Shown: in pieces, positions 37,434 to 47,866 of the stretch
How the letters are laid out: each line of letters opens with the position of its first letter
How positions within the stretch are numbered: the stretch's first letter is position 1
NCBI GenBank assembly: GCA_020028455.1
Contig: JAHZOA010000002.1
Span: 1 to 47,986 of the forward strand
From: Armatimonadota bacterium
GTDB taxonomy: Bacteria; Sysuimicrobiota; Sysuimicrobiia; Sysuimicrobiales; Kaftiobacteriaceae
DNA: 47,986 nucleotides
Direction: 5' to 3'
The notes under the pieces: generated by a model
What the model was told of the DNA's origin: nothing
The model's database searches: none
Seen by the model: the letters and a program-made list of their open reading frames with translations, nothing else
Position numbers and translations under genes: made by a program

Positions 37434-37832
37434 ATGACGCGAAGAACCGAAAAACTCCAGGAGTTCATCAAGGAGCAGGTGAGTGAGATCATCCAGCAGC
37501 ATGTCCGCGATCCTCGCATTGGGTTCGTCTCAATCACCGACGTCGAGGTCAGTGCGGATATGCGCCATGCGAAGATCTTCGTCAGCGTGCTGGGAGATGA
37601 GGATGCGAAGTCTGGGACGATGGCCGGCCTGGACAGCGCTTTGAAGTTCATCCGCGGCGAGCTGGGCCGCAGGCTGGAGATGCGCTACACGCCGGAGATC
37701 ATGTTCAAGCTCGACACGTCGATCGAACGCGGTTCACGGATCGTGTCATTGATCCGGGATGTCTCCCGGGGAGCCTCGCATGACGACGACACTGCCCCTA
37801 CAGATCGCGACGACGCTTCGAAAAAGCCCTGA
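37434..37832 (+). CDS. rbfA: Ribosome-binding factor A
   Basis: RTEKLQEFIKEQVSEIIQQHVRDPRIGFVSITDVEVSADMRHAKIFVSV. Confidence 0.95.
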   Translation: MTRRTEKLQEFIKEQVSEIIQQHVRDPRIGFVSITDVEVSADMRHAKIFVSVLGDEDAKSGTMAGLDSALKFIRGELGRRLEMRYTPEIMFKLDTSIERGSRIVSLIRDVSRGASHDDDTAPTDRDDASKKP

Positions 37833-38748
37833 CGTTCTGATCGCCTGCCACGTCGCCCCGGACGGAGACTGCATCGGAGCATCATTAGCCCTGGCGCGTG
37901 CGACAAGCCGGCTGGGCGTGCGCGCCGTGGTGGGCAGTGCCGACGGCGTGCCCGAAGCATTCTTGGATCTTCCAGGTGCGGATCAGATCGTCAGCACGCC
38001 ACCCGTCCAGGCGTTCGCCACAGCCGTGGCCATGGAGTGCAGCACGATCGAGCGGTCAGGGGTGTTTGCAGACGCGTTGAAGCGTGCCGGCACGCTCATC
38101 AACATCGACCACCATCTCAGCAACGCCGGATATGGCCACGTCGTGTACTGGGACAAGGGCGCGGCCGCCGTCGGAGAGATGGTCACCGAGATCATCCGGG
38201 CGCTCGGGACGCCGATCGACGCTGGCATCGCGCAGTGTCTACTGGCGGCCATTGTCACCGATACCGGGGTCTTCCGGTTCACGAATGTCACGCCACATAC
38301 GCTCCGACTCGCCGCTGAGCTCGTCGAAGCCGGCGGCTCCATTCACCGGCTTGTGGAGCGTGTCTACGAAACTCGGTCGCCGGGCGGACTGCGATTGCTC
38401 GGCATGGCGCTGGCGGCGGTGCGCCTCTCCGCGGACGGACGCGTCGCCTGGACAACGGTGACACCTGAGATGCTGGCGGCATCGGGCGCGCGGCCGGAGG
38501 ATACCACGGGGATCGTCGGCATGCTGCGACAGATCCGCGGCGTGAAGGTCGCGTTGATGTTCGAGTCGACGGCCGACGGTATCAGGGCGAGTATCCGTTC
38601 GCGAGACGGCGCCCGCTCCAATGTGATCGCGGAGACCCTTGGGGGCGGCGGCCATCAAGCCGCGGCGGGGTTCACGCTGGCCGGCTCGATGAGCGACGTC
38701 GTCGGCAAAACTCTGCTGGAAGTCGAAAAAGAACTGCGTGCACAGTAG
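37780..38748 (+). CDS. nrnA: DHH/DHHA1 phosphoesterase (NrnA-like)
   Basis: LIACHVAPDGDCIGASLAL; NIDHHLSNAGYG; GGGGHQAAAGF. Confidence 0.93.
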   Translation: MTTTLPLQIATTLRKSPDVLIACHVAPDGDCIGASLALARATSRLGVRAVVGSADGVPEAFLDLPGADQIVSTPPVQAFATAVAMECSTIERSGVFADALKRAGTLINIDHHLSNAGYGHVVYWDKGAAAVGEMVTEIIRALGTPIDAGIAQCLLAAIVTDTGVFRFTNVTPHTLRLAAELVEAGGSIHRLVERVYETRSPGGLRLLGMALAAVRLSADGRVAWTTVTPEMLAASGARPEDTTGIVGMLRQIRGVKVALMFESTADGIRASIRSRDGARSNVIAETLGGGGHQAAAGFTLAGSMSDVVGKTLLEVEKELRAQ

Positions 38749-39667
38749 CTCCCTATTGCCGCCCGCCGGCGGCGTGCTCAGTATCTGCAAGCCGGTTGGG
38801 ATGACGTCCCATGATGTGGTCGATGCGGTCCGCCGCATCGTTGGTACGCGGAGAGTCGGCCACACCGGAACGCTCGATCCTGGCGCAGCCGGCGTGCTCG
38901 TCCTCGTCCTCGGTCGGGCCACCCGCGTCGCCGAGTTCATCGCCGATGCCGACAAAGAATATCGCGTGGAGATCGTGTTTGGCCGCTCCACCGACACCGG
39001 CGATGCGTATGGTGAGATCGTCCGCGAAGGCGCCCCGGCTCGCGTCGGGCGGGACGAACTAACCGCGGTCCTGCATCGGTTTACCGGCAGGATCGAGCAG
39101 GTGCCCCCGATGGCATCCGCGGTGCATGTAGGTGGTCGGCGACTGTACGAGTACGCGAGGCAGGGAAGCACCGTCGAGGCCCCGCCGAGGGAGGTGCACA
39201 TCTTTCGGATCGACATCCTGGAGGTGCGCGAAGGCCCGCCGGCCGGGGCCTGGCTCCACGTTGTGTGTTCGAAGGGGACCTACATTCGAAGACTCTGCAC
39301 CGACATCGGCGAGGCCATCGGCTCCGGGGCGTATGCACAATTTATGGTCCGCACCCGAGTGGCCGCGCACCATCTCGACGAGACACTGACCCTCGAAGAA
39401 ATCGATCGTCTCGCCTCCTCAGGCGATTTGACGCGGGCACTTCAACCGACGGATGCGGCCCTCGGCGACCTGCCTGCGGTTGATCTGACCCCCAGTCAAC
39501 GCCAGGCCGTCCTGCATGGTCAGGGGCTTCCGTTATTCAAAGTTGCCGATTGGCAGGCGCTTATGCAGGCGCGTGCGATACGGCTTCGTGACACCCAGGG
39601 ACTCGTTGCAATCGGGAAGGTAGAGCAGGGCGTGCTGCGACCATTCAAAGTGCTACGTGAGTCTTAA
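38738..39667 (+). CDS. truB: tRNA pseudouridine55 synthase
   Basis: GVLSICKPVGMTSHDVVDAVRR; VGHTGTLDPGAAGVLVL. Confidence 0.96.
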   Translation: MHSSSLLPPAGGVLSICKPVGMTSHDVVDAVRRIVGTRRVGHTGTLDPGAAGVLVLVLGRATRVAEFIADADKEYRVEIVFGRSTDTGDAYGEIVREGAPARVGRDELTAVLHRFTGRIEQVPPMASAVHVGGRRLYEYARQGSTVEAPPREVHIFRIDILEVREGPPAGAWLHVVCSKGTYIRRLCTDIGEAIGSGAYAQFMVRTRVAAHHLDETLTLEEIDRLASSGDLTRALQPTDAALGDLPAVDLTPSQRQAVLHGQGLPLFKVADWQALMQARAIRLRDTQGLVAIGKVEQGVLRPFKVLRES

Positions 39668-39688
39668 GTAATGAGTCGTGACTGGTGA

Positions 39689-40639
39689 ATGGAAGTCATC
39701 AACGGATTAGAGAGCTTTCCGAGACCGCGTGTGCCTGTCGTGGTCGCGCTCGGCACGTTCGACGGCGTGCACATCGGGCATCAAGCATTGATCCGTCGCG
39801 CCTTGGACCGGGCGCGAGTGATCGGCGGCCGCGGCGTCGTGCTGACCTTCGATCCCCATCCGCTGCAGGTCATTGCTCCTCCGGCAGAACCGTTTCTGCT
39901 CACGACGCTCCGGGAGCGACTTCAGTTGTTCGCAGACCTCGGAGTGGACATCAGCGTCGTCGTGCGGTTTGATCCGGCGTTGCAGCAGATTCCGCCGGAC
40001 CGATGGATCGCGATGCTCGTGGAGCACACCCGGCTGGCCGAGGCCGTGTGCGGCCCGAACTATACCTTCGGGCATGGACGAATGGGCACCGTGGCTGCAC
40101 TGATGGACGAAGGGCACGATCACGGATTCGTAGTGCACGTCGTGCCTCCAACGGAGATCGATGGTATCACCGTGAGCAGCACGGTGATCCGAACTCTCCT
40201 GCGGAAGGGCGACGTCCGCAGAGCCGGGAGATTGCTCGGGCGGTGGTATGGAATTCGCGGCACGGTCGTTCGTGGGGACGGCCGGGGCGTGGAACTTGGT
40301 TTTCCTACCGCAAACCTCCGGCCGCCCACCGACAAGGTCACGCCTGCTCAAGGTATCTACGCCGGATTTGCCCGGGGGCCGTCAGGAATGGGCCAGGCGG
40401 CGATGAGCGTCGGAACACGACCGACCTTCGGCCCGGGACAGCTGCTTGTCGAGGCGCATCTCATTGATGTGTCGGTGGATCTGTACGGTGCCGAGATTGA
40501 TCTCTATTTTGTCGAGCGCCTCCGCGATGAACTGAAGTTTGGTTCTATCGAAGAACTCATCCGTCAGATGCACGCCGACGTCGAACAGGCGCGCGTGGTG
40601 CTGGGGGACCCCGGCCTTCCGCGCGCATTGCCCGCATGA
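39689..40639 (+). CDS. ribF: Bifunctional riboflavin kinase/FAD synthetase
   Basis: VALGTFDGVHIGHQALI; VSSTVIRTLLRKGDVRRAGRLLGRWYGIRGTVVRGDGRGVELGFPTANL. Confidence 0.96.
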   Translation: MEVINGLESFPRPRVPVVVALGTFDGVHIGHQALIRRALDRARVIGGRGVVLTFDPHPLQVIAPPAEPFLLTTLRERLQLFADLGVDISVVVRFDPALQQIPPDRWIAMLVEHTRLAEAVCGPNYTFGHGRMGTVAALMDEGHDHGFVVHVVPPTEIDGITVSSTVIRTLLRKGDVRRAGRLLGRWYGIRGTVVRGDGRGVELGFPTANLRPPTDKVTPAQGIYAGFARGPSGMGQAAMSVGTRPTFGPGQLLVEAHLIDVSVDLYGAEIDLYFVERLRDELKFGSIEELIRQMHADVEQARVVLGDPGLPRALPA

Positions 40640-40711
40640 TAAGATGCAAAGAGAGTGAATTGGCTGGGAGGTCCGTGCCTCCGGCGGCCCCTTGGCCTTC
40701 TTCATGAACTG

Positions 40712-40797
40712 CGGTCGTTGGTCATAGGTCGTCGGTCGTGGAAAAAATCTCGACCTTCTGCCTACGACCTACGACCCACTACCTACGACCGTAGTTG
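40712..40797. repeat. Inverted repeat with arms of tandem GGTCGTA units upstream of rpsO
   Basis: cggtcgttggtcataggtcgtcggtcgtgg ... cctacgacctacgacccactacctacgaccgtagtt. Confidence 0.9.
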
Positions 40798-40819
40798 GGG
40801 TTCTATGGAGGTGAAACGG

Positions 40820-41089
40820 GTGGCCCTTCGCAAGTCGGCCAAAACTGACATTGTGACGAAGTACAAACGCCATCAGGAAGATACCGGCTCGCCTGAAGTT
40901 CAGATCGCCCTTCTCACGGAACGCATCAATCAGTTGACCGAGCACCTCACGACCCACAAGAAGGATCTCCACTCGCGACGCGGGCTGCTGAAGATGGTGG
41001 GGCAGCGGAGGGGCCTGCTCACCTATCTCATGCGCAGCGACCCGGCTCGATACCGCCAGATCGTCGACAACCTCGGTCTCCGCCGATGA
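40820..41089 (+). CDS. rpsO: Ribosomal protein S15
   Basis: GTG 40820 preceded by GGAGGTG; (M)[35 protein letters not shown]. Confidence 0.93.
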   Translation: MALRKSAKTDIVTKYKRHQEDTGSPEVQIALLTERINQLTEHLTTHKKDLHSRRGLLKMVGQRRGLLTYLMRSDPARYRQIVDNLGLRR

Positions 41090-43308
41090 CTTCAGTCGGG
41101 CAGACCCCGGTGCAACGCACCGAGGTAGACCTCGCCGGCCGTACGCTCTCGCTCGAGACCGGATGGCTGGCCAAGCAGGCCAATGGCAGTGTGGTCATCC
41201 GCTATGGGGACACCGTCGTGTTGGTGACGGCGACCATGGCGGAGACGCCGCGCGAAGGGATCGATTTCTTCCCGCTGACCTGCGACTTCGAAGAGAAGAT
41301 GTACGCCGCAGGAAAAATTCCCGGCGGGTTCTTCAAACGCGAAGGGCGTCCCGGCGAGCGTGCCGTCCTCTCCAGTAGGCTCATGGACCGTCCGCTCCGC
41401 CCTCTCTTTCCAAAAGGCTTCCGTAATGACGTTCAGGTAATTGCCACGGTGCTGTCGACAGACCAGGAGAACGATCCGTCGGTTCTCGCCGTGAATGGCG
41501 CGTCCGCGGCACTGACCATATCCAACATCCCGTTTGATGGCCCCATCGGAGCCGTCCGCGTTGGGCTGGTCAACGGTGAGCTCGTCGTGAATCCAACGAT
41601 GAAGCAGACCGACGAGGAAAGCGATCTCGATTTCATCGTCGCCGCAAGTGAGGATGCGATCATCATGGTGGAGGCGGGAGCCAACGAGGTGGCGGAGGAG
41701 CGCATGCTCGAAGCGCTTGATCTCGCCCACCGCGAGATCCGACGCATCCTCGGGGCGCAGCGTGAGCTCGCCTCGCGCGTCGGGAACGCAAAGGTTTCGG
41801 TCCAGCTTGCCACGCCCGATCCCGAGCTCGACACTGCGGTGCGCGGGCGGGCGCTGCCACTCATCAGGGCGGCGCTATCGCAGCCTGAGAAGCTCATGCG
41901 TGAGGACGCGCTTCGGCGCGTCGCCGAGCAAGTGGCGCCGGCGATCCTGGAACAGTATCCCGAGCGTGCAAAGGAAATTGAGGAGATCATTGCGTCGGCG
42001 ACCAAAGAGGAAGTCCGGCGAATGATTCTCGACGACGGCCGCCGACCGGACGGCCGGGGCGCACGCGACATCCGGCCACTCACCGCCACCGTCGGGGTGC
42101 TGCCGCGCGCACATGGCTCGGGACTGTTTTCGCGCGGTCAGACTCAGGTGCTCTCCATTGCCACCCTTGGTACGGGCGAGGATGAGCAGATCATCGATGA
42201 TATCAGCCTCCGCCAGAACAAGCGATTCATGCACCACTACTCGTTCCCGCCGTTCTCAGTTGGTGAAGTACGCCCTCTGCGCGGTCCCGGTCGTCGCGAG
42301 ATCGGGCACGGATTGCTCGCAGAACGGGCGCTCGAACGAATGATTCCCGACCAGACCGCGTTTCCGTACACCATCCGGCTCGTGTCGGAAATCCTCGAGT
42401 CGAACGGATCGACTTCCATGGGCGCGGTGTGTGGCTCGACGCTCGCGCTCATGGACGCGGGAGTGCCGATCAAGGCGCCGGTCGGCGGGATCTCGATCGG
42501 ACTGGTGAGCAGTCAGCAAGGGCGGACGGCTTTGCTGACCGACATCCAGGGGATCGAGGACGCGATGGGGGACATGGACTTCAAGGTAGCCGGGACGCGC
42601 GCTGGCGTGACCGCAGTGCAGTTGGACGTCAAGAACAAGGGACTGTCGCGCGACGTGGTGAGCCAGACCTTTCAACAGGCGCGAGAAGCCCGTCTGACCA
42701 TCCTGGACGCCATGGCCCGGGCGATCGCCGCGCCGCGGGGGGAACTGTCACGGTTCGCCCCGCGCATCATCACCATCGAGATCAACCCCGAAAAGATCCG
42801 GGAGGTCATCGGCCCGGGCGGCAAAGTCATCAACAAGATCACAGCCGAGACCGGTGTGAAGATCGACATCGAGCAGGATGGCCGCGTGCTCATCGCGTCG
42901 GTGGACGAGGAAGCCGCCAGAAAAGCGCGCGAAATGATCGAGGCGATCGTGCGTGAAGCGAAGGTCGGGGAGACGTACACGGGGCGCGTCACACGGCTGA
43001 TGAACTTTGGCGCGTTCGTGGAAGTGTTGCCGGGCAAAGAAGGACTCGTGCACATCTCAGAGCTCGCTGAAGGACGCCCCGAAAGAGTGGAAGACGTCGT
43101 GAAAGTCGGCGATGAGCTGACCGTCCGGGTCAAAGAGATCGACCACCAAGGCCGCCTCAACCTCACGCGCCGCGGCCTTCCGGGCGGACCGACCGGTGAG
43201 GCCGCTCCTGTGCCGTCAGGTGACCGGCGACCGCGACGCGACGATCGCCGGTTCGGGGACCGCCACCGGCGTCGAGGCCCGCGTCCCGATTCTCCCAACC
43301 AACCGTAG
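41086..43308 (+). CDS. pnp: Polyribonucleotide nucleotidyltransferase
   Basis: Two RNase PH domains, KH ([29 protein letters not shown]), S1 domain. Confidence 0.97.
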   Translation: MTSVGQTPVQRTEVDLAGRTLSLETGWLAKQANGSVVIRYGDTVVLVTATMAETPREGIDFFPLTCDFEEKMYAAGKIPGGFFKREGRPGERAVLSSRLMDRPLRPLFPKGFRNDVQVIATVLSTDQENDPSVLAVNGASAALTISNIPFDGPIGAVRVGLVNGELVVNPTMKQTDEESDLDFIVAASEDAIIMVEAGANEVAEERMLEALDLAHREIRRILGAQRELASRVGNAKVSVQLATPDPELDTAVRGRALPLIRAALSQPEKLMREDALRRVAEQVAPAILEQYPERAKEIEEIIASATKEEVRRMILDDGRRPDGRGARDIRPLTATVGVLPRAHGSGLFSRGQTQVLSIATLGTGEDEQIIDDISLRQNKRFMHHYSFPPFSVGEVRPLRGPGRREIGHGLLAERALERMIPDQTAFPYTIRLVSEILESNGSTSMGAVCGSTLALMDAGVPIKAPVGGISIGLVSSQQGRTALLTDIQGIEDAMGDMDFKVAGTRAGVTAVQLDVKNKGLSRDVVSQTFQQAREARLTILDAMARAIAAPRGELSRFAPRIITIEINPEKIREVIGPGGKVINKITAETGVKIDIEQDGRVLIASVDEEAARKAREMIEAIVREAKVGETYTGRVTRLMNFGAFVEVLPGKEGLVHISELAEGRPERVEDVVKVGDELTVRVKEIDHQGRLNLTRRGLPGGPTGEAAPVPSGDRRPRRDDRRFGDRHRRRGPRPDSPNQP

Positions 43309-43367
43309 CAAGGTAGCAGTAGCCCCAGGACTTTTCTGCCACCCGCGTAATTCCACTTGGAGATTAC

Positions 43368-44669
43368 ATGACTGAATTGATCAATAAAACTGTTCTGCCT
43401 AGCGGCATTCGCGTCCTCACCGAGCGGATGCCGCATGTGCGCACGGCGGCGATGGGCATCTGGGTCGGCGCAGGGTCGCGCTACGAGCCTGCCCCGCAGC
43501 ACGGGATCACGCACTTCCTCGAGCATCTGTTCTTCAAGGGAACCGAGAAGCGGAGCGCGCTGGAGATCGCCCAGGCTGCCGACGACATGGGCGGTCAGAT
43601 GAACGCATTTACTGACCGCGAGCAGACCGTGTTCTTTGTCAAAGTGCTCTCCACGCATCTCGAGCAGGCTGTGGAGATCTGCGCCGACATGCTCCTGCAC
43701 AGCACCTTCGCCACCGAGTCGGTCGAGCGCGAGCGTCAGGTGATCATCGAAGAGATCAAGAGTTACGAGGATGCCCCGGACGAGCTAGTGCAGGACCTGT
43801 TTGCGCAGACCGTCTGGAACGGCCATCCGCTGGGCCGGCCGGTGATCGGAACTCTGGCGACCGTCAGCCGCCTGACGCGCGACGATTGCCTCGCGCACGT
43901 CCAGCGCTACTACCGCGCGGCCAACGTGGTGGTGGCGGTCGCGGGCGAGATCGAGCACGAGCATGTCGTCGAGTTGATCAGCCGGTACTTCGGCTCGTGG
44001 GATGGCGCCGTCGAAGTGATGCCGGCCGATCCCCCCGTTCCGCTCGCCGATGTTGCGACCCGCTTCAAGGAAACGGAGCAGGTACATCTGTGCGTCGGCG
44101 CTCAGGGTCTGGCGTACGATGACGAGCGGCGCTACGCGCTCTCGGTGCTGGATACGGTGCTTGGTGGAGGAATGAGTTCGCGGTTGTTCCAGGAGATCCG
44201 TGAGCGGCGCGGATTAGTGTATACGATCGGGTCGTACGGCGCGTCGTATCGTGACGGTGGGCTGTTTGTGATCTACGCCGGCATGAGCCCATCGGCCGGT
44301 CCCGAGGTCATCAGGCTTACGTTTGCTGAGATTGAGAAAATGAAGCAGGAGTCTCCTTCGCCGGAGGAGCTTGCCAGAGCAAAGGAATCTTTGAAGGGCA
44401 GCCTGATGCTCGGTCTCGAGAGCACCAGCAGCCGGATGATGATGCTGGCACGATCGGAGGTGTACTACAACCGCCAGATCACGCTCGACGAGCTGATCGC
44501 GCGCATCGATGCCGTCACGGCGGACGAAGTGCAGCAGATGGTCATCGAACTGCTCCGACCTGGCCGGCTGTCGATGGCGGCGATTGGGCCGTTCAGGCCC
44601 GACGGAAAGCTGGACGGTGAGCTGAGAGAAGCATTCAGACAGTCTCGCGGTAGCGCGGTCGCGCGGTAG
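43368..44669 (+). CDS. M16 family zinc peptidase (MlpA-like)
   Basis: GITHFLEHLFFKGTEKRSALEIAQAADDMGGQMNAFTDREQTVFF (HxxEH). Confidence 0.96.
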   Translation: MTELINKTVLPSGIRVLTERMPHVRTAAMGIWVGAGSRYEPAPQHGITHFLEHLFFKGTEKRSALEIAQAADDMGGQMNAFTDREQTVFFVKVLSTHLEQAVEICADMLLHSTFATESVERERQVIIEEIKSYEDAPDELVQDLFAQTVWNGHPLGRPVIGTLATVSRLTRDDCLAHVQRYYRAANVVVAVAGEIEHEHVVELISRYFGSWDGAVEVMPADPPVPLADVATRFKETEQVHLCVGAQGLAYDDERRYALSVLDTVLGGGMSSRLFQEIRERRGLVYTIGSYGASYRDGGLFVIYAGMSPSAGPEVIRLTFAEIEKMKQESPSPEELARAKESLKGSLMLGLESTSSRMMMLARSEVYYNRQITLDELIARIDAVTADEVQQMVIELLRPGRLSMAAIGPFRPDGKLDGELREAFRQSRGSAVAR

Positions 44670-44674
44670 CCCCC

Positions 44675-45493
44675 ATGGCTGAAAAGATCAGGGTTGCGAT
44701 CGCGGGGGCTGCGGGACGGATGGGACGCGCATCGGTGCGGACCATCGCGAAGCAGGACGATATGATCATTGTCGCCGCACTCGGGCGTGCGAATCAGGTT
44801 GGCCGAGACGCAGGCGAGGTCGCGGGTGCCGCGGCAATCAACGTCAAGATCACCGAGAGTCTGGACGAAGTGCTCGCAGCGGGGGCGAACGTTCTCGTAG
44901 ATTTCGCTCCCGGCGCGGCCGCGATCGCCCATGCCCGCGCCGCGATCACCTCGGGGGTCAGTCCCATCGTCGGCGGGACCGGTCTAAGTAGTCAGGAGAT
45001 CAACGACCTGACAGGTCTGAGTGAAGCGCGCCGGGTCGGTGCGGTGATTGCTCCGAACTTTGCGATTGGCGCGGTCCTGATGATGGACTTCAGCAGGCAG
45101 GCTGCTAAGTATTTTCCGCACGTGGAGATCATCGAGCTCCATCATGACCGCAAACGCGACGCGCCGTCCGGGACTGCGGTGAAGACAGCCTCGCTGGTTG
45201 CCGCAGGACGGGCCGGTCCGCCGGCCGCCCCTGTCCCCGAGGAAGAGACGATCGCCGGTGCGCGCGGAGGCCGTGTTGAGGGCGTTCGTGTGCACAGTGT
45301 TCGGCTCCCAGGCCTGGTGGCGCATCAAGAGGTCATTTTTGGAGGACCAGGCCAGACGCTGACGATCCGGCACGACTCTATCAACGAGGAATCGTTCATG
45401 TCCGGGCTGCTGCTCGCTGTGCGGAAGGTGCGATCGTTGCCCGGGCTCGTCTATGGGCTCGAGAAACTGCTTGAACTACCGCTGAAGCGCTGA
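44675..45493 (+). CDS. dapB: 4-hydroxy-tetrahydrodipicolinate reductase
   Basis: IRVAIAGAAGRMGR; EIIELHHDRKRDAPSGTAVKTA. Confidence 0.96.
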   Translation: MAEKIRVAIAGAAGRMGRASVRTIAKQDDMIIVAALGRANQVGRDAGEVAGAAAINVKITESLDEVLAAGANVLVDFAPGAAAIAHARAAITSGVSPIVGGTGLSSQEINDLTGLSEARRVGAVIAPNFAIGAVLMMDFSRQAAKYFPHVEIIELHHDRKRDAPSGTAVKTASLVAAGRAGPPAAPVPEEETIAGARGGRVEGVRVHSVRLPGLVAHQEVIFGGPGQTLTIRHDSINEESFMSGLLLAVRKVRSLPGLVYGLEKLLELPLKR

Positions 45494-45562
45494 AAAGCTG
45501 GAGAGCTGAAGAGCAACTGACGAATCTCTTCAGCTTTCTAGCTCTCCAGCTTTCTAGCTGGA
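45484..45562. repeat. Inverted repeat with arms of AGCTGAAG/AGCTGGAG units
   Basis: gaagcgctgaaaagctggagagctgaagagc ... ctcttcagctttctagctctccagctttctagctgg. Confidence 0.85.
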
Positions 45563-45584
45563 AGGAAACTGAGGTACATATAAG

Positions 45585-46613
45585 ATGATGACGGATTTTC
45601 GTGTTGGGATCGTTGGGGCCACGGGGGCCGTCGGGCGCGAAGTCGTAAAGATCCTCCGCGAGCGGCGATTTCCTGCGACGTCAGTGCGGTTGATCGCGTC
45701 CGGGCGGTCTGCGGGAACGCGGCTTGGCGACACGGTCGTCGAGGCGATTTCCGAGGAGATGCTCAAGGATCTTGACGTCGCCATCTTCGACACGCCGGAC
45801 GATATCGCGAGGCGATGGGTCCCGATCGCCGCATCGCTCGGGGTCACCTCTATCGACAACTCCGCGGCGTTTCGCATGGAACCCGACGTGCCGCTGGTGA
45901 TTCCAGAGATCAACGCACACGCGTTGCGGAATGCCTCACGGCGGATCATCGCCAACCCGAATTGCACGACCGCGACGATCGCCCTGCCGCTCGCACCCCT
46001 CCATCGTCTGGCAGGACTCTCCAGAGTCATCGCGTGCTCGTATCAGGCCGTCTCTGGTGCCGGACAGAAGGGCGTGCAGCAGTTGTGGGCTGAAGTGGAC
46101 GAATCCGCGAAGACCCATCAGCCGCCCGCCATCGCGCACGGGGATGCATTTACGCATCCCATCGCCTTCAATCTCATCCCCGCGATCGGTTCATTCAAGG
46201 GCGAGCATACAAGCGAAGAAGTCAAAGTCGGATCCGAACTTCGCAAGATGCTGGACGCGCCGGACGTCCGCACAGGTGTGACCTGCGTGCGCGTCCCGAC
46301 GTTCACCGGCCATGGTGTGGCGGTGCACGCAGAATTCACCCGGCCGATCGATGCTGCGACGGCCCGGCGGACATTGATGGATGCGCCGGGCGTTGAGGTG
46401 GTTGATGATCCGGGGGGCAGCCGTTATCCGACCACGCTGCAATCGGCCGGTCGAGATCCTTGCTTTGTCGGGCGGATCCGCGACGATGGGGCAGGGGCGC
46501 TGGCGTTCTTTGCGATCGCGGACAATCTCCGGAAAGGCGCTGCGCTCAACACGATTCAGATCGCAGAAACGCTGATCGAGATGGGACTTTTGGTGCCTAG
46601 GGTTCGTGCCTAG
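45585..46613 (+). CDS. asd: Aspartate-semialdehyde dehydrogenase
   Basis: VGIVGATGAVGREVVKILRERRFP; ANPNCTTATIALPLAPL. Confidence 0.95.
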   Translation: MMTDFRVGIVGATGAVGREVVKILRERRFPATSVRLIASGRSAGTRLGDTVVEAISEEMLKDLDVAIFDTPDDIARRWVPIAASLGVTSIDNSAAFRMEPDVPLVIPEINAHALRNASRRIIANPNCTTATIALPLAPLHRLAGLSRVIACSYQAVSGAGQKGVQQLWAEVDESAKTHQPPAIAHGDAFTHPIAFNLIPAIGSFKGEHTSEEVKVGSELRKMLDAPDVRTGVTCVRVPTFTGHGVAVHAEFTRPIDAATARRTLMDAPGVEVVDDPGGSRYPTTLQSAGRDPCFVGRIRDDGAGALAFFAIADNLRKGAALNTIQIAETLIEMGLLVPRVRA

Positions 46614-47853
46614 TATCATCGTTCAAAAGTACGGCGGCAGTCTGCTCGCGACGACGGAAGGACGCGAAGAGGCCGCCAGGCAGATCATCACGACCCGCAA
46701 CGCCGGGTCGGCTGTCATTGCGGTCGCGTCCGCGATTGGCCGCGAAGGGGATCCGTACGCGACCGATACACTCATCACCCTCCTTCACGACGTTGACCCG
46801 CGGGTCGATCCCCGCACCATGGACCTGTTGCTCTCCACGGGGGAGATCATCTCCACCGCTCTGCTGGCCCACATGCTCGTCCGTATGGGCTGTCCGGCGG
46901 TGGCTCTGACCGGCGCCCAGGCCGGCATCCTGACAACCGACGAGCACACGGACGCGCGTATCCTTAGTATTGATGCCGCGGTGATCCGCCGCTACCTGGA
47001 ACGGGGCGAAGTGGTGGTGATCGCAGGGTTCCAGGGTGTGACCCCGGATGGGGAAATTACGACCTTGGGTCGCGGCGGCAGCGACACCACGGCGGTGGCG
47101 CTCGGTGCCGCGTTGGGTGCGGACGTCGTGGAGATCTATAAAGACGTCGAAGGCATCATGACGGCCGACCCGAAATTCGTGCCTGCCGCTCGTCCAATTG
47201 AGACGATCACGTATGACGAGGTCTCACAGATGGCGGCGCTCGGCGCCAAGGTGTTGCACCCGCGGGCGGCGGATCTCGGACGGGAGCATGATGTCCGGCT
47301 CGTGATCAAGCGGCTCGGTAGGTCAAACGGAGGGACACTCATCGTGAAGGGACCGGGGTTAGGTGTGCCGATCAGTGATGGAAGGCCGGTGATCGGTCTC
47401 GCGCACGTGCCGGCGGTTGTGCAGCTCAAGATCCGGAGGACATCTGAACGAGATCTTGGCAGGCCGATGCTCGCCCTCCAGACGCTCGCGGAGCACGGCA
47501 TCAGCATTGACCTCATCAACCTCCTGCCGGAGGTCCTGGTGTTCACCGTGCAGGAGGAGGCGGTTTCGCGCGCCGCCAACCTTCTGAGCGAGCGCGGTTT
47601 TAATGTCACGGTGAGCGAGCCATGCGCGAAAGTGTCGATCATCGGCGCTGGCATGCGTGGACGTCCCGGCGTGATGGCGCGCGTCGTGCGGGCGCTGCAC
47701 ACCGCCGGCGTGGATATCCTTCAGACGGCCGACTCACACACGACGATCTCGTGCCTGGTGCAGCGGGGACAGATGGAGCGCGCGTTGCGCGCGTTGCACG
47801 ACGAGTTCGAGCTGGCGAAGGAAGTCGCATCGCAGCGAGAGAGCGAAGGGTAG
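46606..47853 (+). CDS. lysC: Aspartate kinase (DapG/LysC type)
   Basis: IVQKYGGSLLATTEGREEAARQI; ALGAKVLHPRAADLGREHDV; C-terminal ACT domains. Confidence 0.95.
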   Translation: MPSIIVQKYGGSLLATTEGREEAARQIITTRNAGSAVIAVASAIGREGDPYATDTLITLLHDVDPRVDPRTMDLLLSTGEIISTALLAHMLVRMGCPAVALTGAQAGILTTDEHTDARILSIDAAVIRRYLERGEVVVIAGFQGVTPDGEITTLGRGGSDTTAVALGAALGADVVEIYKDVEGIMTADPKFVPAARPIETITYDEVSQMAALGAKVLHPRAADLGREHDVRLVIKRLGRSNGGTLIVKGPGLGVPISDGRPVIGLAHVPAVVQLKIRRTSERDLGRPMLALQTLAEHGISIDLINLLPEVLVFTVQEEAVSRAANLLSERGFNVTVSEPCAKVSIIGAGMRGRPGVMARVVRALHTAGVDILQTADSHTTISCLVQRGQMERALRALHDEFELAKEVASQRESEG

Positions 47854-47866
47854 AGAGGTGAGTGGG

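Noticed and set aside
40640-40712. Possible S15 leader/regulatory RNA upstream of rpsO (ggctgggaggtccgtgcctccggcggcc hairpin)
   Set aside because: Hairpin is short and imperfect; no clear match to known S15 leader architecture by eye.
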